64,000 nucleotides of DNA from GCA-003244245 sp035606945 (GTDB lineage: Bacteria > Actinomycetota > Actinomycetes > Mycobacteriales > Pseudonocardiaceae). Under the pieces are notes generated by a model, which was not told the origin of the DNA, ran no database searches, and saw only the letters and a program-made list of their open reading frames with translations. Shown one piece after another: positions 8,685 to 17,786 of this stretch. A program made the position numbers and the translations under genes. The stretch lies in the NCBI GenBank assembly GCA_035606945.1, contig DATNDR010000086.1, positions 1 to 64,000 on the forward strand. Reading direction: 5' to 3'. Each line of letters begins with the position of its first letter. Within the stretch, counting starts at the first letter, position 1.

Positions 8685-9368
8685 TCAGCCGTCGAGGACG
8701 TAGCCGGCGCCGCGCACGGTGCGGATCCGATCGGCGCCGAGTTTGCGGCGCAGGTATCCGATGTAGACCTCGACCAGATTCGACGATTTCCGCTGGCCCC
8801 AGACCTCAGTGGTGAGGCGATCTTGGGGCACCGGCTCACCTGGACGGCTGGCCAGTGCGACCAGCAGCGCGTATTCGGTGGGTGACAACGTCACCAATCG
8901 GCCGGCGACGCTGACCAGCCCGAGTGCGGTGTCGACGGTGACCAGCCCGGCGCGCAGCACCGTCCGGTCCAGGGTCAGTTGATCGGAAACCCGCAGCCGC
9001 AACCGGCTGACCAGCTCCTCCACCGGAAACGGGGTGGTGAGGTAGTCGTCCAGGGTGCCGCGCAGCAGCGACACGGTCTGCTCCCGTTGTTCCCGGGAGG
9101 TCAGCGCGATGATCGGCAGCTGCGGAGCAACCCTGCGCAGCTCGTCCAGGAAGCACCGGGGGTCCGAACCGGCCAGCGCGACGTCGAGCACGATCGCGGC
9201 CAGGGTGCGCGCCCGGGCCGCGTCCAGCACGTCCGGGACGGCGTCCAGGATCCGGGTTTCGAATCCGGTGGACCGTAACGCCTGCAAGACCCGGCTCGTT
9301 GTCTGGCGCAAGGGCACCATCAACAGGACCGGATGTCTTAGCACCGTCGATCGTTGATCAATTTGCAT
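8685..9368 (-). CDS. Atypical OmpR-family response regulator
   Basis: About 227 residues. The receiver domain (residues 12-125) keeps a possible phospho-acceptor Asp at 62 (AAIVLDVAL) and Thr90, but the acidic pair usually near residue 15 is absent (PVLLMVPLRQ) and the conserved Lys before the Pro near residue 113 is replaced (DDYLTTPF). The C-terminal winged helix is intact: LSPTEYALLVALASRPGEPV, then QDRLTTEVWG and the YLRRKLG...RTVRGAGYVL recognition and wing region. No histidine kinase is adjacent. It is divergent to the membrane reductase gene at 9607 and could control it, which is inference. The start is uncertain; the ATG at 9434 is also in frame. Confidence 0.8.
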   Translation of the reverse strand: MQIDQRSTVLRHPVLLMVPLRQTTSRVLQALRSTGFETRILDAVPDVLDAARARTLAAIVLDVALAGSDPRCFLDELRRVAPQLPIIALTSREQREQTVSLLRGTLDDYLTTPFPVEELVSRLRLRVSDQLTLDRTVLRAGLVTVDTALGLVSVAGRLVTLSPTEYALLVALASRPGEPVPQDRLTTEVWGQRKSSNLVEVYIGYLRRKLGADRIRTVRGAGYVLDG

Positions 9369-9606
9369 CGGCGGCAAGACTAGCTGGGTGGCGGTAACCG
9401 ATCGATGTCCGGCAGGCTGACTGGTCGGATCCATCGGGTTACCGGTTTACGTTGAGTGCCTTGCCCGCCAAATGGCGTAATGGATCTCGCCATTAGGCGT
9501 AGTCGGTGGTCGTTCGTCGCGCTACAGAGTCGGGTGGGCGACCACGAGCCGGTAACGCTCTCAGGTTGCGCCGGCGGGGTACCCAGTTCTCCATACCGTT
9601 CGTGGC

Positions 9607-10968
9607 GTGCGACGCCAGCTGGAACGAATCCTGTGGGCCACGGCCTTCCTCGCCGTGCTGCTCGGTCCTGCGCTGCTGGCACCCGTGCTGCACGGTGGTT
9701 CGTCACCAGCTCAGCCGGCCAGGGACGGCTCATCGCTGCTGTCCCAGCTGTCGGTGGGGATGGGCCTGCTCGCCACCTCGATGCTGGTCTGCGCGGTGGT
9801 GCTGCCGTCTCGGGTGCGCTCGCTGACCCGCACCTTCGGCATTGACGGTGTGCTGGCCATCCACCGCTTCGTCGGGCTGGCCGTCACCCTGCTGGTCGGC
9901 TTGCACATCGTGCTGGTGGTGGTCGCCAAACCCGCCAACGTGGCGCTGTTCGACCTCATGCATGCGCCCAATCGCGCTCGCGCCGCGGTGGGCGCGACCG
10001 TGGCGCTGGGTGCGCTGATCGCGCTGACGGTGCTGCGCAGGAGACTGCGGCACCGTTACGAGGTGTGGCGGTGGGCGCATCTGGCGCTGGCCGGTACCGC
10101 GCTGGTGCTCAGTGCACTGCACATCTGGTGGCTCAACCATCTGGTACGGGACGCCTCGATGCGGGCCCTGTTCACCGTGCTGGCGCTGGGGGTGTTGGCG
10201 GTACTGGGATACCGGTGGCTGTGGATGCCGGTCTTCGGGGCCGGTCGCGCGTACGTGGTCCGTGAGATCCGCCCGGAATCCAGCACGGTGAGCACCCTGG
10301 TGCTGGAGCCGCGGCGCAGCCGTACCCGGCGTGGTTACCGAGCCCTCGAATTCGCCCCCGGGCAGTTCGCCTGGCTGCGCCTGTCCCCGTCGGTCCGGTC
10401 GGAGGAGCACCCGTTCACCATCGCCTCCAGCGCTCATCTGGGCCTGTGGACGGAGTTCACGATCCGGCACAGTGGCGATTTCACCAGCCAACTCCGGCTG
10501 TTGCGGCCGGGTAGCCCGGTGTGGGTCGACGGTCCGCACGGCGCGTTCACTCTCGACCTGCGGCGCACCACCGGCCTGGTGATGATCGCCGGCGGGGTGG
10601 GCATCACCCCGATGATGAGCATGCTGCGGACGCTGGCGCATCGACGCGATCGGCGTCCGCACCGGCTGCTGGTGATCGCCTCGAGTATCGAGGAGCTGCT
10701 ATTCCGGAGTGAGATCAGGCAGCTTCAGCAACGGCTGGACCTCACTGTCGTCGAAGTGCTCCGGCGGCCGCCACCGAGCTGGACCGGCCCGTCCGGCCGC
10801 GTCGACGAGAACCTGCTCACCGAACTGCTGCCCGGCAAGTTCCGGCGCGACCAGCTCGACTACTTCCTCTGCGGGCCGCCCGCGATGGTCGACGACGTGC
10901 TCACCGTGCTCGACGGGCTGGAGGTCCCGCAGCCGCGCATCCACACCGAACAGTTCGACTTCGTCTAA
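9607..10968 (+). CDS. Ferric-reductase-like transmembrane flavocytochrome with ferredoxin-reductase domain
   Basis: A 453-residue protein. The N-terminal half holds six or so membrane helices with histidines set for haem (AIHRFVGL, GLHIVLVV, WRWAHLAL, ALHIWWLNHL), as in the FRE/NOX ferric reductase domain. The C-terminal half is an FNR-type module: FAD site EEHPFTIASSA, then VDGPHGAF, nucleotide-binding MIAGGVGITPMMSML and a terminal YFLCGPPAM. It should pass electrons from NAD(P)H through FAD and haem across the membrane. The acceptor (iron or another) is not known. GTG start. Confidence 0.87.
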   Translation: MRRQLERILWATAFLAVLLGPALLAPVLHGGSSPAQPARDGSSLLSQLSVGMGLLATSMLVCAVVLPSRVRSLTRTFGIDGVLAIHRFVGLAVTLLVGLHIVLVVVAKPANVALFDLMHAPNRARAAVGATVALGALIALTVLRRRLRHRYEVWRWAHLALAGTALVLSALHIWWLNHLVRDASMRALFTVLALGVLAVLGYRWLWMPVFGAGRAYVVREIRPESSTVSTLVLEPRRSRTRRGYRALEFAPGQFAWLRLSPSVRSEEHPFTIASSAHLGLWTEFTIRHSGDFTSQLRLLRPGSPVWVDGPHGAFTLDLRRTTGLVMIAGGVGITPMMSMLRTLAHRRDRRPHRLLVIASSIEELLFRSEIRQLQQRLDLTVVEVLRRPPPSWTGPSGRVDENLLTELLPGKFRRDQLDYFLCGPPAMVDDVLTVLDGLEVPQPRIHTEQFDFV

Positions 10969-11025
10969 TCCCCTGCCTGACCTGAGAACCCCGGCTAACC
11001 ACACTCGCGGAGAAAGGTTCCTGCT

Positions 11026-11910
11026 TTGCGCCCCCCGGTACCCCGATTCGTCCGATGGACCGTCGCCCTGGCGGTGCTCGCCGCGCTGACTCTCGCCGTG
11101 TTCCAGTACTGGGGGACCTCGCAATACCCGATCGCCATCGCTCCTCGCGGCCAAGCCGAAGTCCAGGACGCCAATTGGCTGCCCACCCGGTGGGGTCCGC
11201 TGGGGCCCGCCGATCGGGATCTGCTCGTCATGATCCGACAGGCTGGACTGTGCGGTGGATCGAGCGGCCAACAGGCTCAGAAACAGGGCAGCAACCCGCA
11301 GGTGCGCACCGTCGCCAAGCGACTTTCGGTTGACTACGGCGACCTCGACAAGCAGGTACGCGCGGTCGCGGGCAAGCTGGGTGTGCCGCTGCCCGACCAG
11401 CCGACCGTGCAGCAGCAGAGCTGGCTGAACGAGCTGTCCGGGCAGTCTGGCCCGAAGTACGACCGCATGTTCGCCCAACACCTGCGGGTCACCGATGGTG
11501 AGGTGCTGCCGGCCATCACCGCAGTGCGGGCCGGCACTCGGAATGAGCTGATGCGATCGTTCGCCGCCAACGCCGCGGCACTGGTCAACCGGCACATGGA
11601 AGCCATCGAGCGCACCGGGCTGGTCGACTATTCCAAACTGCCCGCACCGCCGGCAGATGTCGCGCCCGCTGGCCCGCCACCGGCTATCGACCAGGTGGTC
11701 AACCTCACCCCGATTCGCGCCACGGCCGGAAACAACGCGAGCGCGATGATCGCAGCACTGGTCTCGGTTGCGGGAGTGCTGATCGCGCTCGGTGTGCTCG
11801 GCAGTACCGGCCGACGGGTCCGGCAGCCTGCCGGAGCGCAGCACCGCAGCGCCCCACGGGGCTTCCCCGACCGGCCGGCGCCGCGCCGCCGCGCCGCGCA
11901 TCGCTGGTGA
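11026..11910 (+). CDS. DUF4142-domain protein, membrane-anchored, ferritin-like helical fold
   Basis: 294 residues from a TTG start with GGAGAAAGG upstream. An N-terminal signal/anchor (WTVALAVLAALTLAVFQYW) leads into a DUF4142 domain at about residues 60-195: GPADRDLLVMIRQAGL, a helical SNPQVRTVAKRLSVDYGDLD, then DRMFAQHLRVTDGEVLPAI. A Pro-rich stretch and a second hydrophobic segment (AMIAALVSVAGVLIALGVLG) follow, then an Arg-rich tail, so the domain probably sits outside the membrane. DUF4142 has no assigned biochemical function. Confidence 0.75.
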   Translation: MRPPVPRFVRWTVALAVLAALTLAVFQYWGTSQYPIAIAPRGQAEVQDANWLPTRWGPLGPADRDLLVMIRQAGLCGGSSGQQAQKQGSNPQVRTVAKRLSVDYGDLDKQVRAVAGKLGVPLPDQPTVQQQSWLNELSGQSGPKYDRMFAQHLRVTDGEVLPAITAVRAGTRNELMRSFAANAAALVNRHMEAIERTGLVDYSKLPAPPADVAPAGPPPAIDQVVNLTPIRATAGNNASAMIAALVSVAGVLIALGVLGSTGRRVRQPAGAQHRSAPRGFPDRPAPRRRAAHRW

Positions 11911-11926
11911 CGAGACCCCGCGAGTA

Positions 11927-12250
11927 TCAGCGCGGTGGGTTGGGGACGGGACGGCCGAACAGGGCGAGCAGTGCTTCTCGATCGTCGTTGGCAGCGGCGC
12001 GATTGCGCCGGGTGTGCCCGCAGCCGACGCACCGCTGCACCACGACGATCTCGCCGCCTTCCCACAGTGCTCCGACCGGCTCCATCGCTGCGCCACAGTC
12101 GGCGGCCCGGTCGCCTGGGTGAACGTCGACGTGGCGCGACCACAGGCATCGTGGGCAATGGTTGGTGTAACCGCTGCCGCGCACCCATGTTCCGCACCGC
12201 AGGCAGCGGAAGTCCTCCTTGCGACGGGTGAACGAGGGCGGTTGCGTCAT
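11927..12250 (-). CDS. RNHCP-type zinc-ribbon protein
   Basis: A 107-residue protein with the RNHCP domain: FRCLRCGTWV, TNHCPRCLWSRHVDVHPGDR, then CGAAMEPVG and VQRCVGCGHTRRNR. The paired CxxC motifs point to two zinc sites. The canonical RNHCP string is changed to TNHCP. Function is unknown; a zinc ribbon suggests nucleic acid or protein binding. A GTG one codon upstream (12253) could also be the start. Confidence 0.75.
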   Translation of the reverse strand: MTQPPSFTRRKEDFRCLRCGTWVRGSGYTNHCPRCLWSRHVDVHPGDRAADCGAAMEPVGALWEGGEIVVVQRCVGCGHTRRNRAAANDDREALLALFGRPVPNPPR

Positions 12251-12357
12251 CACCCGCCAGCATTACACCCGCGCCCAGCCAACCCGGCGTTACGCTGGGT
12301 ACGTTCACCCGAGCAGGACGATACGGGGGACGCACGCAAGACTTGAAAGGTCTGATC

Positions 12358-12822
12358 ATGAGGCAGGTGGTACGGGCTACCACTGAGGACAGGCGGGTTT
12401 GGGTGGTCCGGAGCCGGATCAGCTGGACTCGCCCGGCGCTGGCAGACCAATTCGAGCACGACCTGGCCGCCGGTTACGTGTCCGGCATCGCGATGTTCGG
12501 CGTCCTCGCAGTGCTGACGCTGTTCGTGGTGTTCTGGACTCCCACCGATGTGGTCATACCAGCGTGGTTCGTCCTGCTGCTGTTGCTGCTATTGCTGCTG
12601 ATGCCGGTGTTGTGGGCGCTGCAGCGACCGTGGATCATCACAGCGGACACGCCCGACCCGCCCGAGACCGAGGGTGAGCACTGGGAGGGCATCGTGCGGG
12701 GCATGGTGCCGGCCCGCGATGAGCTGTATCGGATCGTCCATGACCTCGAGGTGAAGGGCTATCCCAACGAACCCCATGGGCCGCTGACGCGGATTGTGTC
12801 GCCGGCATCGCTTCGCGACTAG
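12358..12822 (+). CDS. Small two-helix membrane protein of unknown function
   Basis: 154 residues from the ATG at 12358, which has GAAAGG nine bases upstream. Two adjacent hydrophobic segments span about residues 45-65 and 70-95, the second being leucine-rich. The flanks are hydrophilic: N-terminal RQVVRATTEDRRVWVVRSR and C-terminal GIVRGMVPARDELYRIVHD. The pattern recalls mycobacterial membrane proteins labelled DUF983, but that link is from memory and weak. It lies 45 bases before the fpg-like gene, possibly in one transcript. Confidence 0.65.
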   Translation: MRQVVRATTEDRRVWVVRSRISWTRPALADQFEHDLAAGYVSGIAMFGVLAVLTLFVVFWTPTDVVIPAWFVLLLLLLLLLMPVLWALQRPWIITADTPDPPETEGEHWEGIVRGMVPARDELYRIVHDLEVKGYPNEPHGPLTRIVSPASLRD

Positions 12823-12867
12823 CGAACTCCGAGCTCGGTATGCCAGATCTGGGTAACACTGGAAGGC

Positions 12868-13731
12868 ATGCCTGAACTGCCGGAGGTCGAGGCGCTGGCG
12901 CATCACTTGCGAGAGCATGCCGTCGGCGCCACCGTGACGCGGGTAGACGTCGCCTCTCTCACGGTGCTCAAGACGGTGCAGCCGGCCGTCAGTGCGCTGC
13001 ACCAGCGGGTGGTGACGGGAGCGGACAGGCGCGGCAAGTTCCTCGCGCTGTACACCGACGGACCCGCGTTGGTCATGCATCTGGCGCGCGCCGGCTGGCT
13101 GCGCTGGTCGGATTCGCTGGTCCCGGCGGCGCCGCGCCCAGGCAAGGGGCCGATCGCGCTGCGGGTGCACCTGGATAATGGAGCGGGTTTCGACCTCACC
13201 GAGGCGGGCACTCAGAAGCGGCTCGCGGTATACGTGCTGGCCGACACGGCCGGCGTGGCGCAGCTACCGGGCATCCGCCGGCTCGGTCCGGATGCTCTGG
13301 CGCTGTCCCGGGAGCAGCTCGCCGAGGTGCTGCGCGGGCGCACCGAGCGACTCAAGACGGTGCTGACCGACCAGACGGTGATCGCCGGGGTCGGCAACGC
13401 CTATTCCGACGAGATACTGCACGCCGCGCGGCTATCGCCCTACGCGACCGCCGGCCGGCTGCCCGACGATGCCCAAGACCGGCTGCACGAGGCTCTGCAG
13501 CGAGTGCTACGCGATGCGGTAGCCCGCTGCGTCGGCCAGGACGCCGCCCGGCTCAAGGCTGAGAAGCGGGCCGGTCTGGCCGTGCACGCCCGCGCCGGTC
13601 TGCCGTGCCCGGTCTGTGGTGACACCGTGCGCGCGGTGTCGTTCGCAGACCGCTCGTTCGAGTACTGCCCGACCTGCCAAACCGGCGGGAAGCCCCTCGC
13701 CGACCGCAGGCTGTCCCGGCTGATCCGCTGA
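12868..13731 (+). CDS. Fpg/Nei-family DNA glycosylase/AP lyase
   Basis: 287 residues with all hallmarks of the family. The N-terminus MPELPEVEAL carries the catalytic Pro2 and Glu3; the helix-two-turn-helix region is VIAGVGNAYSDEILHAARLSP; the C-terminal zinc finger has CPVCGD and CPTCQTGG. It should excise oxidised bases and cleave the backbone by beta/delta elimination. It is full length with an intact finger, unlike the shortened second Fpg of M. tuberculosis. Fpg versus Nei substrate preference cannot be settled by eye. Confidence 0.88.
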   Translation: MPELPEVEALAHHLREHAVGATVTRVDVASLTVLKTVQPAVSALHQRVVTGADRRGKFLALYTDGPALVMHLARAGWLRWSDSLVPAAPRPGKGPIALRVHLDNGAGFDLTEAGTQKRLAVYVLADTAGVAQLPGIRRLGPDALALSREQLAEVLRGRTERLKTVLTDQTVIAGVGNAYSDEILHAARLSPYATAGRLPDDAQDRLHEALQRVLRDAVARCVGQDAARLKAEKRAGLAVHARAGLPCPVCGDTVRAVSFADRSFEYCPTCQTGGKPLADRRLSRLIR

Positions 13732-13953
13732 CTGCCGGCAGGTGCGCCATCGGGGTGAAGGTCAACCAATTCACCCCTGCTGCGGTGGCGCGCGTGGCCC
13801 ATCGGGAGTTCGCTAACCCCTGTGGTTCGGTTCCTGTCACCAATTCGCTCCGCGGAATCCGCGCCTCGACGCAGGGCCCCCGTAGAGCAAACGACTCCCG
13901 CTACTGATGTTTTCACCGCTTCCTGGTGCTGCTCGGTAGGTACCACCTGGACG

Positions 13954-14361
13954 ATGGAGCTGCGGTCAGCCGACGACGCGGCGCTGGGCCGTCCGGTGGA
14001 ATGGATCTGCTCCGGCGTGCCGACCGAGCAGCCGGCTCCGGATCGTCAGACCGCCGCCCTACTCGGCGAGCGTGGCCTGTTGCTGTTCCCGGTCAGTCCG
14101 GTCAGCGCGGTCGACTCCCCGCCCCGCAGCCGAAGCCGCCGGTTGGTCGGCTATGTCACGCGCAATCGCGAGGTATTCCGGCTGGCGATGATGCTGCGCG
14201 ACGTGGTGGACGCCGGCCGCGACCACCCCATGGTGGTCGCCGCCCGATGGGTCCAGGCCGGCTACCCGGCCGACACGGCGGCACGCTGGGTCATCTCTGG
14301 TGTGCACTGGCCGAAAGTGGCTCAGAGCATCTCCCGAACGTCCAGCCGGGTGCCGAGCTGA
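13954..14361 (+). CDS. Hypothetical protein, 135 residues
   Basis: Read from MELRSADDAALGRPVEWICS. No catalytic motif is seen. The C-terminal half is helical and Arg/Val-rich (FRLAMMLRDVVDAGRDHPMV, then AARWVQAGY and TAARWVISGVHWP), including two similar AARWV turns. Codon use looks like that of the neighbours, which supports a real gene. It precedes the LytS kinase gene by about 100 bases and could be co-transcribed. The ribosome binding site is weak and an upstream GTG at 13822 is also in frame, so the start is uncertain. Confidence 0.5.
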   Translation: MELRSADDAALGRPVEWICSGVPTEQPAPDRQTAALLGERGLLLFPVSPVSAVDSPPRSRSRRLVGYVTRNREVFRLAMMLRDVVDAGRDHPMVVAARWVQAGYPADTAARWVISGVHWPKVAQSISRTSSRVPS

Positions 14362-14466
14362 GAACACGTGCACAAAAGCACGAGCATCCATGAGTCCGTT
14401 GGCGAGCATGCGCGCGGACGGCGAGGCGACGTTGTCAGCTGACAGTGCGCCCGCAAGTATGTTCTC

Positions 14467-15708
14467 GTGACTCTGTTCGACTGGGGAGTGGCAGCACTCG
14501 CCCTGGTTATCGGTGCTGCGCTCGCCGGTTTGCTGAACTGGGCGCGCAGCAGGCGGCAGTTCGGTACCGATGCCGACCGGGCCATCTACAACGCGCTGAT
14601 CACCATGGCGCAGGCCTCACCGCCGCTGCGAGACGGGTTGCTGGCCTCCTCGGCGACGGCTGCGGCGCCGCACCTGCGAGCCCTGTTGAATTGCTCGGCT
14701 GTCGCCTTGACCAACGATGAAAGCGTGATGCTGGCCTGGGACGGGGAATCTCAGCATCACGCCGAATGGGTCGCCGAAGCCGCCCTGGAGGCCTTGAGTA
14801 CCGGCCGCCAGCAGGTCCGCGACCAGCGCGAGATGGACTGCGGGCGGGCCGACTGCCCGATTCGGGCGGTGATCGTCTCCCCGCTGGAGGTCGACGGCGG
14901 GGTGGTCGGGACCTTCGGCGTGGTCAGCGAGCGACCTGCAGCGGCCGGCGTGATGCGGGCCACCGCCGAGGTCGCCCGTTACGTCTCCAGCCAGCTCGAA
15001 CTGGCCGAGCTCGACGAGTCCCGGTCCCGGCTGGCCCACGCCGAGGTACGGGCGCTGCGCGCACAGATCTCACCGCACTTCATCTACAACGCGCTGACCA
15101 CTATCTCGTCCTGCGTGCGCACCGACCCGGAGGAGGCCCGTGAGCTGCTCATGGAGTTCGCCGAGTTCACCCGGTACTCCTTCCGCGCCACCGGGGAGTT
15201 CACCACGCTGGCCGAGGAACTCAACAACATCGACCGGTACCTGATCCTGGAGAAGGCCCGGTTCGGGGAACGCCTGCAGGTCAAACTGCAGATCGCCCCT
15301 GAGGTGCTCCCGGTGGTGCTGCCGTTCCTGGCGCTACAACCGCTGGTGGAGAACGCGGTCCGGCACGGGCTGGCGGGCAAACCCGGTGGCGGCACCGTCT
15401 CGGTGGTGGCCGAGGACGCCGGATCGGACTGCGTGATCAGCGTCAACGACGACGGCATCGGGATGGATCCGGAACGGTTACGCGACGAGATGACCGATTC
15501 CCACCTCACCGGCGCCCATGTCGGCCTGGGCAACGTGCACGACCGGCTGCGCGGGGCCTTCGGCGACGAGTGCGGGCTGGTCGTCGAAACCGCGCCGGGC
15601 TTGGGCACCAAGGTCAGCATGAGGGTGCCCAAGTTCAGCCGCGGAGTACGCGCCCTCGCGCCGCCGACGCCGAACCCGTCGCGAACTCAACCTCCAGTCA
15701 GTGCATAG
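14467..15708 (+). CDS. LytS-family sensor histidine kinase
   Basis: 413 residues. One N-terminal membrane helix (WGVAALALVIGAALAGLLNW) is followed by a GAF-like sensing region at about residues 40-170 with a Cys pair (MDCGRADCPI). Next come the His_kinase phospho-acceptor segment ALRAQISPHFIYNALTTI and the ATPase region (LQPLVENAVRHGL as N-box, NDDGIGMD as G1, GLGNVHDRLR as G2). Its likely partner is the LytTR regulator at 16932, with a peptidase gene between them. With only one anchoring helix, input may be cytosolic. The nearby symporters suggest a carboxylate signal, which is inference. Confidence 0.87.
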   Translation: MTLFDWGVAALALVIGAALAGLLNWARSRRQFGTDADRAIYNALITMAQASPPLRDGLLASSATAAAPHLRALLNCSAVALTNDESVMLAWDGESQHHAEWVAEAALEALSTGRQQVRDQREMDCGRADCPIRAVIVSPLEVDGGVVGTFGVVSERPAAAGVMRATAEVARYVSSQLELAELDESRSRLAHAEVRALRAQISPHFIYNALTTISSCVRTDPEEARELLMEFAEFTRYSFRATGEFTTLAEELNNIDRYLILEKARFGERLQVKLQIAPEVLPVVLPFLALQPLVENAVRHGLAGKPGGGTVSVVAEDAGSDCVISVNDDGIGMDPERLRDEMTDSHLTGAHVGLGNVHDRLRGAFGDECGLVVETAPGLGTKVSMRVPKFSRGVRALAPPTPNPSRTQPPVSA

Positions 15709-15765
15709 CTTGGCTCTGGTGACCAGATGCGACGATCTGGCAGCACATCTCCGTAGGCTGGCCAG

Positions 15766-16599
15766 ATGGACGTCAAGGAGCTGACCTCGCGGCTTCCGTT
15801 GCCGGGCAGCCAACGGGAGCGCGGCCCAGTGGTGGCGGTGGTCAAGCTGCACGGGCTGATCACGCCGACACCGGGCCCGCTGGTCCGTGGAGTGATCAAC
15901 CTGGCCGGCCTCGATCCGGTGCTGACGCGGGCCTTCGGTTACGAACGGTTGCGGGCGGTGGCATTGTCGATCAACTCGCCGGGTGGCACGCCGACCCAGT
16001 CCGCACTGGTGGCGGATCGGATCCGCGGTCTCGCCGACCAGAAGCGGGTACCGGTGCTGGCGTTTTGCGAGGACGTCGCGGCATCCGGTGGTTACTGGCT
16101 GGCGTGCGCCGCCGATGAGATCATTGCCCACCCGACCTCGGTGGTGGGGTCCATCGGGGTGGTCAGCCGGGGATTCGGGCTGCACGGCCTGCTGGAGCGC
16201 TTCGGGGTGGAGCGGCGGCTATATACCGCGGGAGCCAACAAGGCCCGGTTGGACCCATTCTTGCCCGAGCAAGAAGATGACGTGATCTGGCTGCACGGCA
16301 TGCAGGCCGAGCTGCACGAGATGTTCCGCGAGTGGGTCTGCGCGCGCCGCGGCAACCTGCTGGCCACTGATCAACAGGACCTGTTCACCGGCGAGGTGTG
16401 GACCGGTCGCCGGGCCGTCGAGCTAGGCCTGGTCGATCGGCTGGGCACGATGCGCGGGGAGATCACCAAGCGCTATCCCGAGGCGGAGATCGTGACCGTA
16501 GAAGGACGCCGGCCGTTGCTGGCCCGTCTGGGTCTGGCTCCCGCTGCGTTGCTCGAAGCGCTCGAACACCGCGCCGCCTGGTCCCGCTTCGGCCTGTAG
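15766..16599 (+). CDS. S49-family peptidase (SppA/SohB-like)
   Basis: 277 residues. The ClpP-like fold motifs of family S49 are present: INSPGGTPTQS, the nucleophile serine in EDVAASGGYWLACAAD, SVVGSIGV and the later lysine in AGANKARLDPF. No signal peptide or membrane helix is evident, unlike classical signal peptide peptidase A. It lies between the kinase and regulator genes of the two-component system, so a role in processing a membrane partner is possible but unproven. Confidence 0.85.
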   Translation: MDVKELTSRLPLPGSQRERGPVVAVVKLHGLITPTPGPLVRGVINLAGLDPVLTRAFGYERLRAVALSINSPGGTPTQSALVADRIRGLADQKRVPVLAFCEDVAASGGYWLACAADEIIAHPTSVVGSIGVVSRGFGLHGLLERFGVERRLYTAGANKARLDPFLPEQEDDVIWLHGMQAELHEMFREWVCARRGNLLATDQQDLFTGEVWTGRRAVELGLVDRLGTMRGEITKRYPEAEIVTVEGRRPLLARLGLAPAALLEALEHRAAWSRFGL

Positions 16600-16931
16600 C
16601 CCCATTGCCGTGGACGATGCCAACAACGCACGATGCCGGCCTCATCCCACACCCGCTGCGACCGCATCTGGCAGCTGAAGGGGCACAGCCCCACAGCTCC
16701 TTTCTGGGCCCTCAGGACGCGCTGGAAACGGTGCTGCGGGTGCAACGGCGGCAGCTCGGCGTGGGACGCCTGCGCTTCGGCACGGAGCTGGCCGCGAACT
16801 CGGCGACAGTAAGGTCAACCAGGCGCACACGGATCGGCCGTCGACAGCGATACTGGTCAGGTGCAGGGTTGACGGTCCAGGGATGATTGTTGGGGGATTT
16901 GCCGGGGCAGCGCGCGGCGGAGAGGCGGTCA
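16600..16931. other. Intergenic stretch before the LytTR regulator, no gene seen
   Basis: About 330 bases. The frames present are not protein-like and have no ribosome binding site. It may hold a separate promoter for the regulator, but no element is recognisable. Confidence 0.5.
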
Positions 16932-17747
16932 ATGAGCGGCAACGACGACAACCCCGGGCTTGTCGTGCTCGCCGTGGACGACGAGCCAGGCCCCATGGCC
17001 ATGCTGTTGGAAGTGTTGGAAGGCGAGCCGCGCATCGGCACCATCCTGACGGCCACCAACGCCACCGAGGCGCTGACGATCCTGCGGCCGGACAGTCGCA
17101 GCGCCAACGGCACCCCGCTACCGCGCGTCGATGTGGTGTTTCTGGACATCCGGATGCCTGGGCTGGACGGTCTGGAACTGGCCCGGGTACTCGCCACTAT
17201 CCCCAACCCGCCGGCGGTGGTGTTCGCCACCGCCTACGACGAGAACGCCCTCGACGCCTTCGAGATCGGCGCGGCCGACTACCTGATGAAGCCGGTGAGC
17301 CGGGAGCGCCTGGCCAACACGATGCGGCGGATCGTCGCCTCCCGGCGCGACGCGGCCGCTCCGGGACCCGAGCAGGCCGCTGAGGATGAGGTCATCCCGG
17401 TCGAACTCGCGGGTACCACCAAGCTGGTGCCGCGCTCGTCGGTGCGCTGGGTGGAGGCCCACGGGGACTACGCGCGGCTGCACACCGGTGACGGCGCCAG
17501 CCACCTGGTCCGTATCCCGCTGTCCCAGCTGGAGGATCGCTGGTCCGACGCCGGGTTCGTGCGCATTCACCGGTCCTTCCTGGTCGCCCTGCCGCTGGTC
17601 ACCGAGTTGCGCATGTCGGCGTCGGGCTATGTCGTCCGAGTCGGCAACGGCGACGACGCCACTGAACTACCGGTCAGCCGTCGGCACACCCGCGAGCTCA
17701 AGGACCGGTTGGTGCGGGCAGCCAAACAGGGCTGGACGTCGCGATGA
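16932..17747 (+). CDS. LytTR-family response regulator
   Basis: 271 residues. The receiver domain is canonical: acidic pair at 16-17 (AVDDEPG), phospho-acceptor Asp72 (VFLDIRMPGLDG), Thr100 and Lys120 (DYLMKPVS). The C-terminal LytTR DNA-binding domain shows VRWVEAHGDYARLHTGDG, FVRIHRSFLVAL and ELPVSRRHTRELKDRL. The ATG at 16932 is set by GGAGAGG six bases upstream. With the LytS kinase at 14467 it forms a LytS/LytTR pair; in other bacteria such pairs sense pyruvate or other carboxylates and switch on transporters, which fits the symporters immediately downstream. Confidence 0.9.
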   Translation: MSGNDDNPGLVVLAVDDEPGPMAMLLEVLEGEPRIGTILTATNATEALTILRPDSRSANGTPLPRVDVVFLDIRMPGLDGLELARVLATIPNPPAVVFATAYDENALDAFEIGAADYLMKPVSRERLANTMRRIVASRRDAAAPGPEQAAEDEVIPVELAGTTKLVPRSSVRWVEAHGDYARLHTGDGASHLVRIPLSQLEDRWSDAGFVRIHRSFLVALPLVTELRMSASGYVVRVGNGDDATELPVSRRHTRELKDRLVRAAKQGWTSR

Positions 17748-17786
17748 GTGTCACGATTTGAGGCTTGCCGGATGACCCTCGGGGGC

